Shown here piece after piece: positions 9,015 to 17,689 of a DNA stretch of 64,000 nucleotides. The position numbers were made by a program, and so were the translations under genes. Source of the DNA: Streptomyces tanashiensis (GTDB lineage Bacteria > Actinomycetota > Actinomycetes > Streptomycetales > Streptomycetaceae); assembly GCF_014648895.1 (NCBI RefSeq), contig NZ_BMRZ01000003.1, positions 868,001 to 932,000 of the forward strand, written 5' to 3'. Within the stretch, counting starts at the first letter, position 1. Every line of letters begins with the position of its first letter. Below the pieces are notes generated by a model. It was given only the letters and a program-made list of their open reading frames with translations, did no database searches and had not been told where the DNA came from.

Positions 9015-11510
9015 ATGGCATCCATGTCCGTACTGACGCGCGACGAAGCGCAGACCCGTGCCCAGCTCCTCGACGTCCACCACTACCGCGTGGACCTCGA
9101 CCTCACCACCGGCGACGAGACCTTCCAGTCGCGGAGCGTCATCCGCTTCACGGCCCGCGCCGCGGGGGACACCTTCGTCGAGCTCAAGCCCGAGACGCTC
9201 CACTCCGCCCTGCTCGACGACGAGCCCCTCGACATCACCGCCCTCGACGGCAACCGGCTCCCGCTCCGCCTCACCGAGGGCGAGCACACCCTGCGCATCA
9301 GCACCACCATGCGGTACTCCCGCACCGGTGAGGGCATGCACCGCTTCACGGACCCCACCGACGACGAGTCGTACGTCTACACCCAGCTGTTCATGGAGGA
9401 CGTCCAGCGCGTCTTCGCCGCCTTCGACCAGCCCGACCTGAAGGCCGTCTTCGAGCTGAGCGTCACCGCCCCCGAGGGCTGGACCGTCCTCTCCAACGGC
9501 ATCACCGAGCAGCAGCCCGACGGCCGCTGGCAGGCCGCCCCCACCCCGCTGCTCTCCACCTACTTCGTCTGCGTCGCCGCCGGCCCCTGGCACACCATCC
9601 GCACCGAGCACGCCGGCCTGCCCTTCGGCATCCACTGCCGACGGTCCCTCGCCGCCCACCTCGACGCCGACGCCGACGAGATCCTCGCCGTCACCAAGGC
9701 CTGCTACGACCGCTACCACGAGAAGTTCGACGAGCCCTACCCCTTCGACTCGTACGACCAGGCGTTCGTCCCCGAGTTCAACGCCGGCGCCATGGAGAAC
9801 CCCGGACTCGTCACCTTCCGCGACGAGTTCGTCTTCCGCTCCGCCGTCACCGTCACCGAGCGCCAGACCCGCGCCATGGTCATCGCCCACGAGATGGCCC
9901 ACATGTGGTTCGGCGACCTCGTCACCCTGCGCTGGTGGGACGACATCTGGCTGAACGAGTCCTTCGCCGAGTACATGGGCTACCAGACCGTCAACGAGGC
10001 CTGCTCCGACCTCTTCCCCGACACCTGGATCGACTTCGGCGTCACCCGCAAGGCCTGGGGGTACGAGGCCGACCAGCGCCCCTCCACCCACCCCGTCGCC
10101 CCCGACCCGGAGGCCGTCCCCGACACCGCCTCCGCCCTCCTCAACTTCGACGGCATCTCCTACGCCAAGGGCGCCTCCGCCCTGCGCCAGCTCGTCGCCT
10201 GGCTCGGCGAGAAGGACTTCCTCGCCGGCATCAACATCCACTTCAAGCGCCACAAGTTCGGCAACGCCACCCTCGCCGACTTCATCGACAACCTGGCGGC
10301 CGCCACCGACCGCGACGTCCACGCCTGGGCCGAGCAGTGGCTGCGCACCACCGGCGTCGACACCCTCACCCCCCGCCTCGACGGCGAGGGCAGCCAGTGG
10401 CGGCTCCACGTCGACCGCGACGGCAGCCGCCCGCACCGCATCCAGGCCGGAATCTACGACCGGCGGCCCGACGGCGAACTCGCCCTGCGCGAGCACCGCG
10501 AGCTCGACGTCCCCCAGGAGGCGCCCGCCGAGCTGACCGGCCCGCGCCCCGACCTGGTCGTCCTCAACGACGGCGACCTCACCTACACCAAGCTCCGCTT
10601 CGACGAGGTCTCCGAGGAGTCCGCCCTGCGCGGCCTCTCCCGCATCCCCGACGCCCTCACCCGGGCCGTCGTCTGGAACGCGATGCGCGACATGGTCCGC
10701 GACGGCGACCTCGCCCCGGCCGACTACCTGGACTTCGCCCTCGCGCACCTGCCCGAGGAGACCGAACTCGCCCTGGTCCAGGGCGTCCTCGGCTTCGCCC
10801 GCACCCAGATCGCCGACCGGTACGTGACCGAGGACGAGCGCCCCGCGGCCCTCGCCACCATCGGCGAGATCGCCCGCGCCCTGCTGCGCCGCACCGAGGA
10901 CGGCGAGGCGCCCGGACTGCGCCTCACCGCCGTCCGCGCCTGCATCGACAGCGCCACCACCCCCGACAAGATCGCCTCCTGGCTCGACGAGGGCACCGTC
11001 CACGGCGGCCCGGAGCTCGACCCCGAACTGCGCTGGCGGATCCTCGCCCGCCTCGCCGTCCTCGGCGCCACCGACGAGACCGTGATCGCCGCCGAACGGG
11101 AGCGGGACCCGAGCGCCACGGGCCAGGAGGGCGCGGCCCGCTGCCGGGCCTCCCTCCCGACCCCGGAGGCCAAGGCCGCCGCCTGGTCGTCCCTCTTCGA
11201 CTCCGACGACCTCTCCAACTACCTCTTCACCGCCACCGCCCAGGGCTTCTGGCAGCCCGAACAGGCCGAGCTCGTAAGGGAGTACGTGCCGCGCTTCTAC
11301 GAGGCGGCCGTCGCGCTCGGCGACCGCCGGGGGCCCGCGATGGCCGAGGCGGCGGGGCGCTACGCCTTCCCCGCGTACGCGATCGACGCGGAGTCGCTGG
11401 CGCTGGGGCGGTCCCACCTGGCGGACGACGCCATGATCCCGGCGCTCCACCGCAAGCTCGTCGACCAACTGGACGACCTGAAGCGAGCCCTGAGGATCCG
11501 CACGGCCTGA
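9015..11510 (+). CDS. pepN: aminopeptidase N, M1 family zinc metallopeptidase
   Basis: An 831-residue cytoplasmic enzyme close to Streptomyces lividans PepN. It removes N-terminal residues from peptides. The exopeptidase signature GAMENPGLVTF lies near residue 260. The zinc site HEMAHMWFGD, with WLNESFAEYMG 18-19 residues on giving the third ligand Glu, follows at about residues 295-320. The C-terminal third is the helical ERAP-like domain. I keep the ATG at 9015 (weak CAGG 5 nt upstream); a second ATG three codons later is equally possible. It is monocistronic: degenerate repeats precede it, and a large hairpin plus a repeat array follow. Confidence 0.95.
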   Translation: MASMSVLTRDEAQTRAQLLDVHHYRVDLDLTTGDETFQSRSVIRFTARAAGDTFVELKPETLHSALLDDEPLDITALDGNRLPLRLTEGEHTLRISTTMRYSRTGEGMHRFTDPTDDESYVYTQLFMEDVQRVFAAFDQPDLKAVFELSVTAPEGWTVLSNGITEQQPDGRWQAAPTPLLSTYFVCVAAGPWHTIRTEHAGLPFGIHCRRSLAAHLDADADEILAVTKACYDRYHEKFDEPYPFDSYDQAFVPEFNAGAMENPGLVTFRDEFVFRSAVTVTERQTRAMVIAHEMAHMWFGDLVTLRWWDDIWLNESFAEYMGYQTVNEACSDLFPDTWIDFGVTRKAWGYEADQRPSTHPVAPDPEAVPDTASALLNFDGISYAKGASALRQLVAWLGEKDFLAGINIHFKRHKFGNATLADFIDNLAAATDRDVHAWAEQWLRTTGVDTLTPRLDGEGSQWRLHVDRDGSRPHRIQAGIYDRRPDGELALREHRELDVPQEAPAELTGPRPDLVVLNDGDLTYTKLRFDEVSEESALRGLSRIPDALTRAVVWNAMRDMVRDGDLAPADYLDFALAHLPEETELALVQGVLGFARTQIADRYVTEDERPAALATIGEIARALLRRTEDGEAPGLRLTAVRACIDSATTPDKIASWLDEGTVHGGPELDPELRWRILARLAVLGATDETVIAAERERDPSATGQEGAARCRASLPTPEAKAAAWSSLFDSDDLSNYLFTATAQGFWQPEQAELVREYVPRFYEAAVALGDRRGPAMAEAAGRYAFPAYAIDAESLALGRSHLADDAMIPALHRKLVDQLDDLKRALRIRTA

Positions 11511-11516
11511 CGCCCT

Positions 11517-11605
11517 GCCGTTGTGGGCAATCGTTCCGCTGGGGCGATGGGGGTCCCCCCTGCTCGAGCGAAGCCGAGAGCTTGGGGGAGGGTGGGCACA
11601 ACGGA
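11517..11605. repeat. dispersed Streptomyces hairpin element, probable terminator of pepN
   Basis: An outer stem CCGTTGTG / CACAACGG encloses an inner one in which CCCCC-TGCTC pairs with GAGCTT-GGGGG around GAGCGAAGCCGA. I recognise this CTCGAGCGAAGCCGAGAG-type sequence as one that recurs many times in Streptomyces genomes. It starts 7 nt after the pepN stop, which fits a terminator role; mobility is not shown here. Confidence 0.6.
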
Positions 11606-11644
11606 ACGGCGCCTTTGCCGGCGCCAGAGGCTCCCGAGCCTGAA

Positions 11645-11679
11645 CCCGCACCACGGGTGCAGTGCACAGGTGGTGCGGG
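11645..11679. repeat. 10-bp perfect inverted repeat
   Basis: CCCGCACCAC (11645-11654) and GTGGTGCGGG (11670-11679) form a hairpin with a 15-nt loop that contains the small palindrome TGCA. It lies between the pepN terminator element and the 44-bp array. Function unknown. Confidence 0.6.
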
Positions 11680-11760
11680 CAGGGGCGCGGAACGCGGAGG
11701 CGCCCGCGAAGGGCGCCGTCCCGTGTGCCCACCCGTCCCGCCCTGCGGGACGCCTGCCCA

Positions 11761-12068
11761 CACGGGGGCGCGCCAGGGGCCCGCACAGGCCGGGGCGCGG
11801 GCCGCACGGGGGCGCGTCAGGGGCCCGCACAGGCCGGGGCGCGGGCCGCACGGGGGCGCGTCAGGGGCCCGCACGGGCAGGGGCGCGGGCCGCGCGGGGG
11901 CGCGTCAGGGGCCCGCACGGGCAGGGGCGCGGGCCGCGCGGGGGCGCGTCAGGGGCCCGCACAGGCCGGGGCGCGGGCCGCGCGGGGGCGCGCCAGGAGC
12001 CCGCACAGGCCGGGGCGCGGGCCGCGCGGGGGCGCGTCAGGGGCCCACACGGGCAGGGGCGCGGGCCC
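11761..12068. repeat. seven contiguous 44-bp tandem repeats plus a partial eighth
   Basis: Units start at 11761, 11805, 11849, 11893, 11937, 11981 and 12025, each exactly 44 bp, beginning CACGGGGGCGCG or CGCGGGGGCGCG and ending GGCGCGGGCC. A broken copy continues to about 12090. Units differ at a few sites only: CACG/CGCG at the start, CCAG/TCAG, and ACAGGCCGG/ACGGGCAGG in the middle. The plus strand is rich in G-runs. Because 44 is not a multiple of 3, each frame shifts from copy to copy, which argues against coding. It fills most of the 644-bp gap between pepN and the decarboxylase gene. Confidence 0.95.
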
Positions 12069-12154
12069 GCACGGGCCGGGGCCGGGTACCTCGTTCGGGT
12101 CATGACAGGGGACTCTCCGGACAGCGCCCCGCAGGGCCCGGCACCCTGTCGTCC

Positions 12155-13534
12155 ATGCGTGCCGCACCCCCACCCCTCGCCGCCGACCCCACCGCCCTGA
12201 GCCGCCTCCTGGGCACGGCCCTCGACGCGCTCCGTGAAGGAGCGCAGGCCAGGGGCGGCCCCCTCCCGGCGGGGGGTCCGGAGGTCGTGGCCCGCAGGAT
12301 GGCCGCCCTCGGAGCCGTACTCCCCGACACCGGCACCGGCCCCGACGAGTCCCTCCGCACCCTTGTCCGGGCCCTCGCGGAGGGCGCCGCGGACCCCGCC
12401 CACCCCCTCTGCGCCGCCCATCTCCACACCCCGCCCCTCGCGCTCGCCGTCGCCGCCGACCTGGCGGCCTCCGCGCTGAACCCGTCCATGGACTCCTGGG
12501 ACCAGGCGCCCGCGGCCTCCGTCCTGGAGGCCGAGGTCACGGCGGCCCTCGCCGCCGAGGTCTTCCCCGACGCGGAGAACCCCGACGCGCTCGTCACCAC
12601 CGGCGGCACCGAGTCCAACCAGCTGGCGCTGCTCCTCGCCCGGGAGCGGCACGGCGCGGGGCTGCGGACCGTCGTCGGGGCCAACGCCCACCACTCCTTC
12701 CGCCGCGCCGCCTGGCTCCTCGGTCTGCCCGAGCCGGTCACCGTGCCGACCCCGGACGGCACGCTGCACCCGGCGGCTCTCACCGAGGCCCTGGCACGCA
12801 CGGAAGGGCCCGTCCTCGTCGCCGCCACCGCCGGCACCACCGACGAGGGCCTCGTCGACCCGCTCCCCGCGCTCGCGGACGTCTGCGCGGCCCGTGGCGC
12901 GGAGCTGCACGTGGACGCCGCGTACGGCGGTCCCGTCCTCTTCAGCCGTACCCACCGCGCGCTTCTCGACGGCCTCGACCGGGCCCGTACCGTCACCGTC
13001 GACCTGCACAAACTCGGCTGGCAGCCGGCCGCCGCGGGGCTCCTCGCCGTACGCGACGCCGCCGACCTCGCCGTCCTCGGCCACACCGCCGACTACCTCA
13101 ACGCCGACGACGACACCGAGGCCGGGTTCCCCGGCCTCCTCGGCCGCTCCCTGCGCACCACCCGCCGCCCCGACGTCCTCAAGACCGCCGTCACCCTCCG
13201 GGCCCTCGGCCGCACCGGCCTCGGCGCGCTCGTCGACACGTGCATGGGTCTCGCCCAGGACCTCGCCGACCTGGTCGAGAAGGCCCCCGGCCTCGAACTG
13301 CGCGCCCGGCCCACCCTGACCACCGTCCTCTTCCGGCCGGCCGGCGCCGCCGACGAGACCGTCGCGGCGATCCGCCGCACCCTCCTGGCCGAGGGCCGCG
13401 CCGTCCTCGGCCGCGCCGGGGCCGACGGCCGCCTCTGGCTCAAGGCCACCCTGCTCAACCCCCACGCCACCCCCGGCGACCTGAACCGGATCCTCACCCT
13501 CGTGACCCTCGTGGAAGGCAGCACGCACCGATGA
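12155..13534 (+). CDS. PLP-dependent group II decarboxylase (DesA / diaminobutyrate decarboxylase-like)
   Basis: A 459-residue fold-type I PLP enzyme. Key residues: NAHHSF with the His that stacks on PLP (about residue 179), Asp254 in LHVDAAYGGP, and the Schiff-base Lys286 in VDLHKLGW. The family decarboxylates diamino or aromatic amino acids; its overlap with a lysine/ornithine hydroxylase gene points to lysine (giving cadaverine) or ornithine, as in DesA of desferrioxamine biosynthesis. The substrate is inference. The ATG overlaps nothing upstream and has no strong Shine-Dalgarno. I looked for a DmdR1-type iron box (TTAGGTTAGGCT-like) before it and saw none. Confidence 0.88.
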   Translation: MRAAPPPLAADPTALSRLLGTALDALREGAQARGGPLPAGGPEVVARRMAALGAVLPDTGTGPDESLRTLVRALAEGAADPAHPLCAAHLHTPPLALAVAADLAASALNPSMDSWDQAPAASVLEAEVTAALAAEVFPDAENPDALVTTGGTESNQLALLLARERHGAGLRTVVGANAHHSFRRAAWLLGLPEPVTVPTPDGTLHPAALTEALARTEGPVLVAATAGTTDEGLVDPLPALADVCAARGAELHVDAAYGGPVLFSRTHRALLDGLDRARTVTVDLHKLGWQPAAAGLLAVRDAADLAVLGHTADYLNADDDTEAGFPGLLGRSLRTTRRPDVLKTAVTLRALGRTGLGALVDTCMGLAQDLADLVEKAPGLELRARPTLTTVLFRPAGAADETVAAIRRTLLAEGRAVLGRAGADGRLWLKATLLNPHATPGDLNRILTLVTLVEGSTHR

Positions 13535-14943
13535 CCGGCACCACCCCCCAGCAGGACCTCGATCAGCCCCACGACCTGGTGGGTGTCGGCATCGGCCCCT
13601 TCAACCTCTCGCTCGCCGCGCTCGCCCAGGGCGTCCCCGGGGGCCTCGCCGCCACCTTCTACGAGCAGCGGCCGGCCTTCCACTGGCACCCCGGGCTCCT
13701 CCTCGACGGCGCCACCCTCCAGGTCCCCTTCCTGGCCGACCTGGTGACCCTCGCCGATCCCGCCAGTCCCTGGACCTTCCTCAACTACCTGAAGAACCGC
13801 GAGCGCCTCTTCCCCTTCTACTTCGCGGAGAAGTTCCACATCCAGCGCGCCGAGTACGACGCCTACTGCCGCTGGGTCAGCGAGCGGCTCCCCGGACTCC
13901 ACTTCGGCCACCAGGTCGACTCCGTCCGCTGGAACCCCGAGCGGCGCCTGTTCGAGGTCGACTTCACGCAGCTCGACCCGGACGGCGAGGTCGAGGCCCT
14001 GGGCCGCGCCTACACCCGGAACGTCGTCCTGGGCGTCGGCACCGAGCCGTACGTCCCCGAGCCGCTCCGGCCGCTCGCCGACGCCCCCGGTGTCCCGGTG
14101 ATCCACTCCGCCGACTACCTGACCCACCGCGAGACGCTGCTGCGCGCCGGGCACGTCACCGTCATCGGCTCCGGCCAGTCCGGCGCCGAGGTCTTCCTCG
14201 ACCTGCTGCGGGCCCGCCCCGCGGGAGCCGAGCGGATCCACTGGCTGGCCCGGACCGAGGCCTTCGCCCCCATGGAGTACTCCAAGCTCGGCCTGGAGCA
14301 CTTCACCCCCGACTACACCCGCTACTTCCACGCCCTGCCAGAGGCGGTACGGGGCGAGCTCGTGCCCCGGCAGTGGCAGCTGCACAAGGGCATCGACGCG
14401 GACACCATCGCCGCCATCCACGACGAGCTCTACCGCCGCACCCTGGACGGCGGCTGGCCCGACGCCGTCCTCACCCCCGGCGTCCGGGTCCGCACCGCGG
14501 GGAGGGTCGCCACCACCCAGGTCGAACTGCACCTGGAGCACGTCCAGCAGTCCACCCGCTCCCGGCTCACCACGGACGCCGTCGTCCTCGCGACCGGCTA
14601 CCGGGAGCGCCCGGTGGACCGGATGCTCGCCGGACTCGACCCGTACCTGCGCCACGACGCCGCCGGGCGCGCCCGGGTGGACGAGCGGTACCGCCTGGTC
14701 CTCGACCCCTCGGTCACCGGCTCCGTGTACGTCCAGAACGCCGAGCGGCACACGCACGGCGTCGGCGCCCCCGACCTGGGCCTCGCGGCCTGGCGCAGCG
14801 CGACCATCCTCAACTCGGTCACCGGCAAGGAGCCGTACCCGCTGCCGCGCCGCACCGCCTTCACCAGCTTCGGTCTGGAGACGCGAGAGGCGCCGGGCAT
14901 CCCGGCCCAGGGCCGGAAGCTGACGCCTCTCGTGCAGCACTGA
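13531..14943 (+). CDS. L-lysine/L-ornithine N-hydroxylase-type flavin monooxygenase (DesB-like)
   Basis: A 470-residue class B flavoprotein monooxygenase. It has the FAD Rossmann motif VGVGIGPFNLSLAAL at residue ~17, the substrate-region FHWHPGLLLDGATLQVPFL, the NADPH motif VTVIGSGQSGAEVF, and the C-terminal VVLATGYRE signature. It hydroxylates the terminal amino group of a diamine or diamino acid, as DesB does on cadaverine. The ATG overlaps the stop of the decarboxylase gene (ATGA), so the pair is co-translated. No desC-type acyltransferase or IucA/IucC-type synthetase follows; the next gene is convergent. The product must therefore be used by enzymes encoded elsewhere, or the pair has a role outside desferrioxamine. 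Confidence 0.9.
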   Translation: MTGTTPQQDLDQPHDLVGVGIGPFNLSLAALAQGVPGGLAATFYEQRPAFHWHPGLLLDGATLQVPFLADLVTLADPASPWTFLNYLKNRERLFPFYFAEKFHIQRAEYDAYCRWVSERLPGLHFGHQVDSVRWNPERRLFEVDFTQLDPDGEVEALGRAYTRNVVLGVGTEPYVPEPLRPLADAPGVPVIHSADYLTHRETLLRAGHVTVIGSGQSGAEVFLDLLRARPAGAERIHWLARTEAFAPMEYSKLGLEHFTPDYTRYFHALPEAVRGELVPRQWQLHKGIDADTIAAIHDELYRRTLDGGWPDAVLTPGVRVRTAGRVATTQVELHLEHVQQSTRSRLTTDAVVLATGYRERPVDRMLAGLDPYLRHDAAGRARVDERYRLVLDPSVTGSVYVQNAERHTHGVGAPDLGLAAWRSATILNSVTGKEPYPLPRRTAFTSFGLETREAPGIPAQGRKLTPLVQH

Positions 14944-14947
14944 CCGA

Positions 14948-16744
14948 CTAGAAGACCGGCACGCCGTCCCGGGTCAGCTTCCAGTCCACCGACGCGAAGG
15001 TGCCCGGGTCGACCGTCCCCTTGGCCTTCACCCACTGGATGATGGTGTTGCGGATCTCGTCCGAGTTGGCCCACAGCTGCTGGGCGCCCGCGACGTGCGG
15101 GAACGCGCCGCCGCCGCTCGCCCGGTAGTTGTTCACCGCGAGGACGAACTTCGCCGCCGGGTCGAGCGGCTTGCCCTCGAAGGACAGGCCGGTGATCCGC
15201 TGACCGACCGGCTTCGCGATGTCGATGTCGTACGTCAGACCGGACACGGCGTCGTAGTTGTAGTCCGGCGTGGCGTCCGCGTTCGTGAGCTTCGCGGTGT
15301 CGACGGGCGCGCCCGCCGGGGTCTGGACGTAGTACTTCGCCGAGTACTCCAGGTAGTCCTTCAGCTGGGCGCCCGTCAGCAGGCGGGCCTCCAGGGTGTT
15401 CTCGAAGGGGTAGAGGCCGGCGGCGTCCTTGATGCTGATCTCGCCGGCCGGGATCCGGGCGGTGCGGGAGAAGCAGGAGGCCTGCGAGAGCACCGGCAGG
15501 CCGGCGTACGCGCCGCCCGCGAGGGCCGCCTTCACCGTCTCGGCCTGGACGACGTTGATCAGGTCGATGATCGGCTCGTCCTTCCACGGCGCGTCGGCCG
15601 TGGTCATGGCGGCCGTGGAGGTGCCGATGACCTGGTTGACGTACGCGACGACCTTCTTGTGCTCGTCCGAGAGCAGCCCGGTGATCTCCGGGTCCTCGGC
15701 GACCGTGTTGGAGTTGAGGACCTGGGCGCCGACCTTCTCGACGACCCAGCGGCCCTTCTCCCACACCAGGTCGAAGTCGAAGAGGGTGAGGCGCTGACCC
15801 CACTTCAGGGGCTCGGACAGGACGACGTCCTTGCCGGTCTCCTTGTTCTTCACCCGGTACTCGGGGATCTCGGTGTGCGCGTGGCCGACGAGGATCGCGT
15901 CGATGCCCGGCACCTGCTCGGCGACGAGCCCGGCCGCGTTCTCGATGTACGGGAGCTGGTCACCGTACGAGGAGGTGCCGCTGGAGCCGGAGTGCGCCGA
16001 GACGACCACGACGTCGGCGCCCATGGAGCGGAGCTTCGGCACCCACTTCGCGGCCTGCTCCTCGAGGCCGGGGAAGACCATCTTGCCGGTGACGTTCGCC
16101 TTGTCCCAGATGGCGATGCCCGGGTTGGTCAGGCCGAGGACCGCGACCTTGACGTCCCTGCCGTGCGGGGTGCACAGCCGGTGCATGCTGTACGGGGCGA
16201 AGGCCGGGCGCAGGGTCTTGGCGTCGAGCGCGTTGGCGCCGAGCAGCGGGAAGTCGCACTGCTCCTCGAACTTCCGCAGCACCGGGATGCCGTAGTTGAA
16301 CTCGTGGTTGCCGAGCGCGGCGGCGTCGTAGCCGATGGCGTTCATGGCCTGGGCCATGGGGTGGACGGGGCCGCGGCGGGCGGTGATCGGGTCGACCTTG
16401 GCGTAGTAGTAGGACAGCTGGGTGCCCTGGATGGTGTCGCCGGCGTCGATGAGCAGGGTGTTGCGGCGGCCCTTCGCCGCGCGGACCTGGTCGACGAGCG
16501 TGGAGATCTTGGCGAGGCCGACGTCGTTGTGGGCCTTGTCGTCGAACTCCTTGTCCGTGAAGTAGTCCCAGTTGAAGACGTTGCCGTGCAGGTCGGTGGT
16601 GCCCATCACGGTGAACGAGTACCGCTTGGCCGGCCGGGGGCGGGCTTCGTGGGCCTCGGCGGGGGCGGCGACCCCCGCGGTGAGAGCGACTCCGGCTCCG
16701 ACGGCGGCAGAGCTCTCCAAGAAGGCCCGGCGGTTCAGCGGCAT
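14948..16744 (-). CDS. Tat-exported 5'-nucleotidase / 2',3'-cyclic phosphodiesterase
   Basis: A 598-residue precursor. The N-terminus MPLNRRAFLESSAAVG is a twin-arginine signal with a cut near AEA. The calcineurin-like metal site is complete: TTDLHGN, IDAGDTIQG, LGNHEF, SAHSG and VGHAHTE. The C-terminal half is the nucleotidase substrate domain, with the motif AVNNYRASGGG. It would release phosphate and nucleosides from extracellular nucleotides. The start is chosen at the Tat signal, which follows GGGGAG by about 7 nt; an in-frame ATG 13 codons upstream would mask it. It ends 4 nt from the convergent hydroxylase gene. Confidence 0.94.
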   Translation of the reverse strand: MPLNRRAFLESSAAVGAGVALTAGVAAPAEAHEARPRPAKRYSFTVMGTTDLHGNVFNWDYFTDKEFDDKAHNDVGLAKISTLVDQVRAAKGRRNTLLIDAGDTIQGTQLSYYYAKVDPITARRGPVHPMAQAMNAIGYDAAALGNHEFNYGIPVLRKFEEQCDFPLLGANALDAKTLRPAFAPYSMHRLCTPHGRDVKVAVLGLTNPGIAIWDKANVTGKMVFPGLEEQAAKWVPKLRSMGADVVVVSAHSGSSGTSSYGDQLPYIENAAGLVAEQVPGIDAILVGHAHTEIPEYRVKNKETGKDVVLSEPLKWGQRLTLFDFDLVWEKGRWVVEKVGAQVLNSNTVAEDPEITGLLSDEHKKVVAYVNQVIGTSTAAMTTADAPWKDEPIIDLINVVQAETVKAALAGGAYAGLPVLSQASCFSRTARIPAGEISIKDAAGLYPFENTLEARLLTGAQLKDYLEYSAKYYVQTPAGAPVDTAKLTNADATPDYNYDAVSGLTYDIDIAKPVGQRITGLSFEGKPLDPAAKFVLAVNNYRASGGGAFPHVAGAQQLWANSDEIRNTIIQWVKAKGTVDPGTFASVDWKLTRDGVPVF

Positions 16745-16858
16745 GTGTTTCTCCCCTATGTTTCGGCGCCGGCCATGGCGCACAACGCGCGTAGATTCTG
16801 GCTCAGAAGCAACCGTCGCAACAGACCTGTCGGGTTACGGAGTGGGAAAGTGTTCGGT

Positions 16859-17542
16859 ATGACACACCCACACCCCACCCCCGACGCGCCCCAGGTGACA
16901 GTCCGTGGAGAAGGCCGTCTGGAGGTCGAGCCGGAGCTCGCCCGGATCTGGCTGACGGTCTCCGCGCGGGGCACGGACCGCGCGGAGACGCTCGCCGACC
17001 TCACCCGCCGCAACGCCCGGGTGCTCGACCTGGTCAAGGCGCTTGGCGACGCGGTCGAGAAGCTGGAGACGGGCGGGTTCTCGATCTCCCCGGAGCTGGC
17101 CCGGAAGGGGCGCGGCGAGCGCGTGCACGCCTATACGGGCCGGGTGCGGGTGACGGCCGAGCTGACCGACTTCACCGCGCTCGGCGAACTGGTGACCCGG
17201 CTCGCCGACCTGGAGATGACGAGCGTCGACGGCCCGTGGTGGGAGCTGCGGCCGGCCTCCCCGGCGTACGCGGAGGCGGGCCGGCTCGCGGTCGAGGAGG
17301 CGGTGCAGCGGGCGCGGGCCTACGCGGAGGCGCTCGGCACCTCGCTCTCCTCACTCCTCGAACTGTCGGACGCGGGTCTGGCCCAGCCCCCGATGCCGAG
17401 GCGCGCCGGGTTCGGCGCGGCGGCGGTGGCCTACTCGGCGGAGGCGGCCGTCGAGGCGCCTCCGCTGGACCTCGAACCGCAGCGGCAGACGGTGACGGCC
17501 GAGGTCGTGGCCCGGTTCACGATGAGGCCGCCCGCACTCTGA
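16859..17542 (+). CDS. SIMPL-domain protein (DUF541)
   Basis: A 227-residue protein that is essentially one SIMPL domain: VTVRGEGRLEVEPELARIWL at the start, the LETGGFSISPE segment, and C-terminal TVTAEVVARFTM. Homologues include the interleukin receptor-linked SIMPL and the periplasmic E. coli YggE. Here no signal peptide is present, so it is probably cytoplasmic. Its molecular role is not known. Divergent from the 5'-nucleotidase gene. A GGGAAAG sequence about 9 nt before the ATG serves as ribosome binding site. Confidence 0.85.
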   Translation: MTHPHPTPDAPQVTVRGEGRLEVEPELARIWLTVSARGTDRAETLADLTRRNARVLDLVKALGDAVEKLETGGFSISPELARKGRGERVHAYTGRVRVTAELTDFTALGELVTRLADLEMTSVDGPWWELRPASPAYAEAGRLAVEEAVQRARAYAEALGTSLSSLLELSDAGLAQPPMPRRAGFGAAAVAYSAEAAVEAPPLDLEPQRQTVTAEVVARFTMRPPAL

Positions 17543-17607
17543 GACGGGCGCCCGGGTGGCGCGAAAATCGCTCATCGGAGCACCCCGGCGCACAGATTCA
17601 AGACTTG

Positions 17608-17636
17608 TCAACAACCTTTCATGGAAAGGTTGTTGA
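17608..17636. promoter_or_regulatory. perfect 13-bp inverted repeat upstream of pyruvate kinase
   Basis: TCAACAACCTTTC and GAAAGGTTGTTGA flank a 3-nt ATG centre, 29 bp in all and without mismatch. It is AT-rich compared with its surroundings. It is 66 nt after the SIMPL stop and 53 nt before the pyk start. It may be an operator for pyk or a hairpin ending the SIMPL transcript. Confidence 0.7.
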
Positions 17637-17676
17637 GTAGTCATGCCGAGCCAATTTCCTACTGGTGGGTAAGGCC

Positions 17677-17689
17677 TAGGCTCGACTCA
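17677..17689 (+). promoter_or_regulatory. putative -10 of a leaderless pyk transcript
   Basis: TAGGCT (17677-17682) places transcription start at the A of the pyk ATG (17689). No Shine-Dalgarno is present before the ATG. The -35 is not clear. Confidence 0.45.

Noticed and set aside
9006..11807. Long Gly/Val/Glu-rich frame antisense to pepN
   Set aside because: Low-complexity composition and no ribosome site; pepN on the plus strand has complete zinc-protease motifs.
11761..12068. CRISPR array
   Set aside because: The 44-bp units are contiguous with no spacers, and no cas genes are in the window.
11520..12150. Coding reading of the pepN-decarboxylase gap
   Set aside because: Frames are Gly/Ala/Arg/Pro repeats; a 44-bp period breaks frame each unit, so no stable protein can be encoded.
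12060..12154. Iron-responsive (DmdR1-type) box upstream of the DesA-like gene
   Set aside because: No TTAGGTTAGGCTCACCTAA-like site found on either strand.
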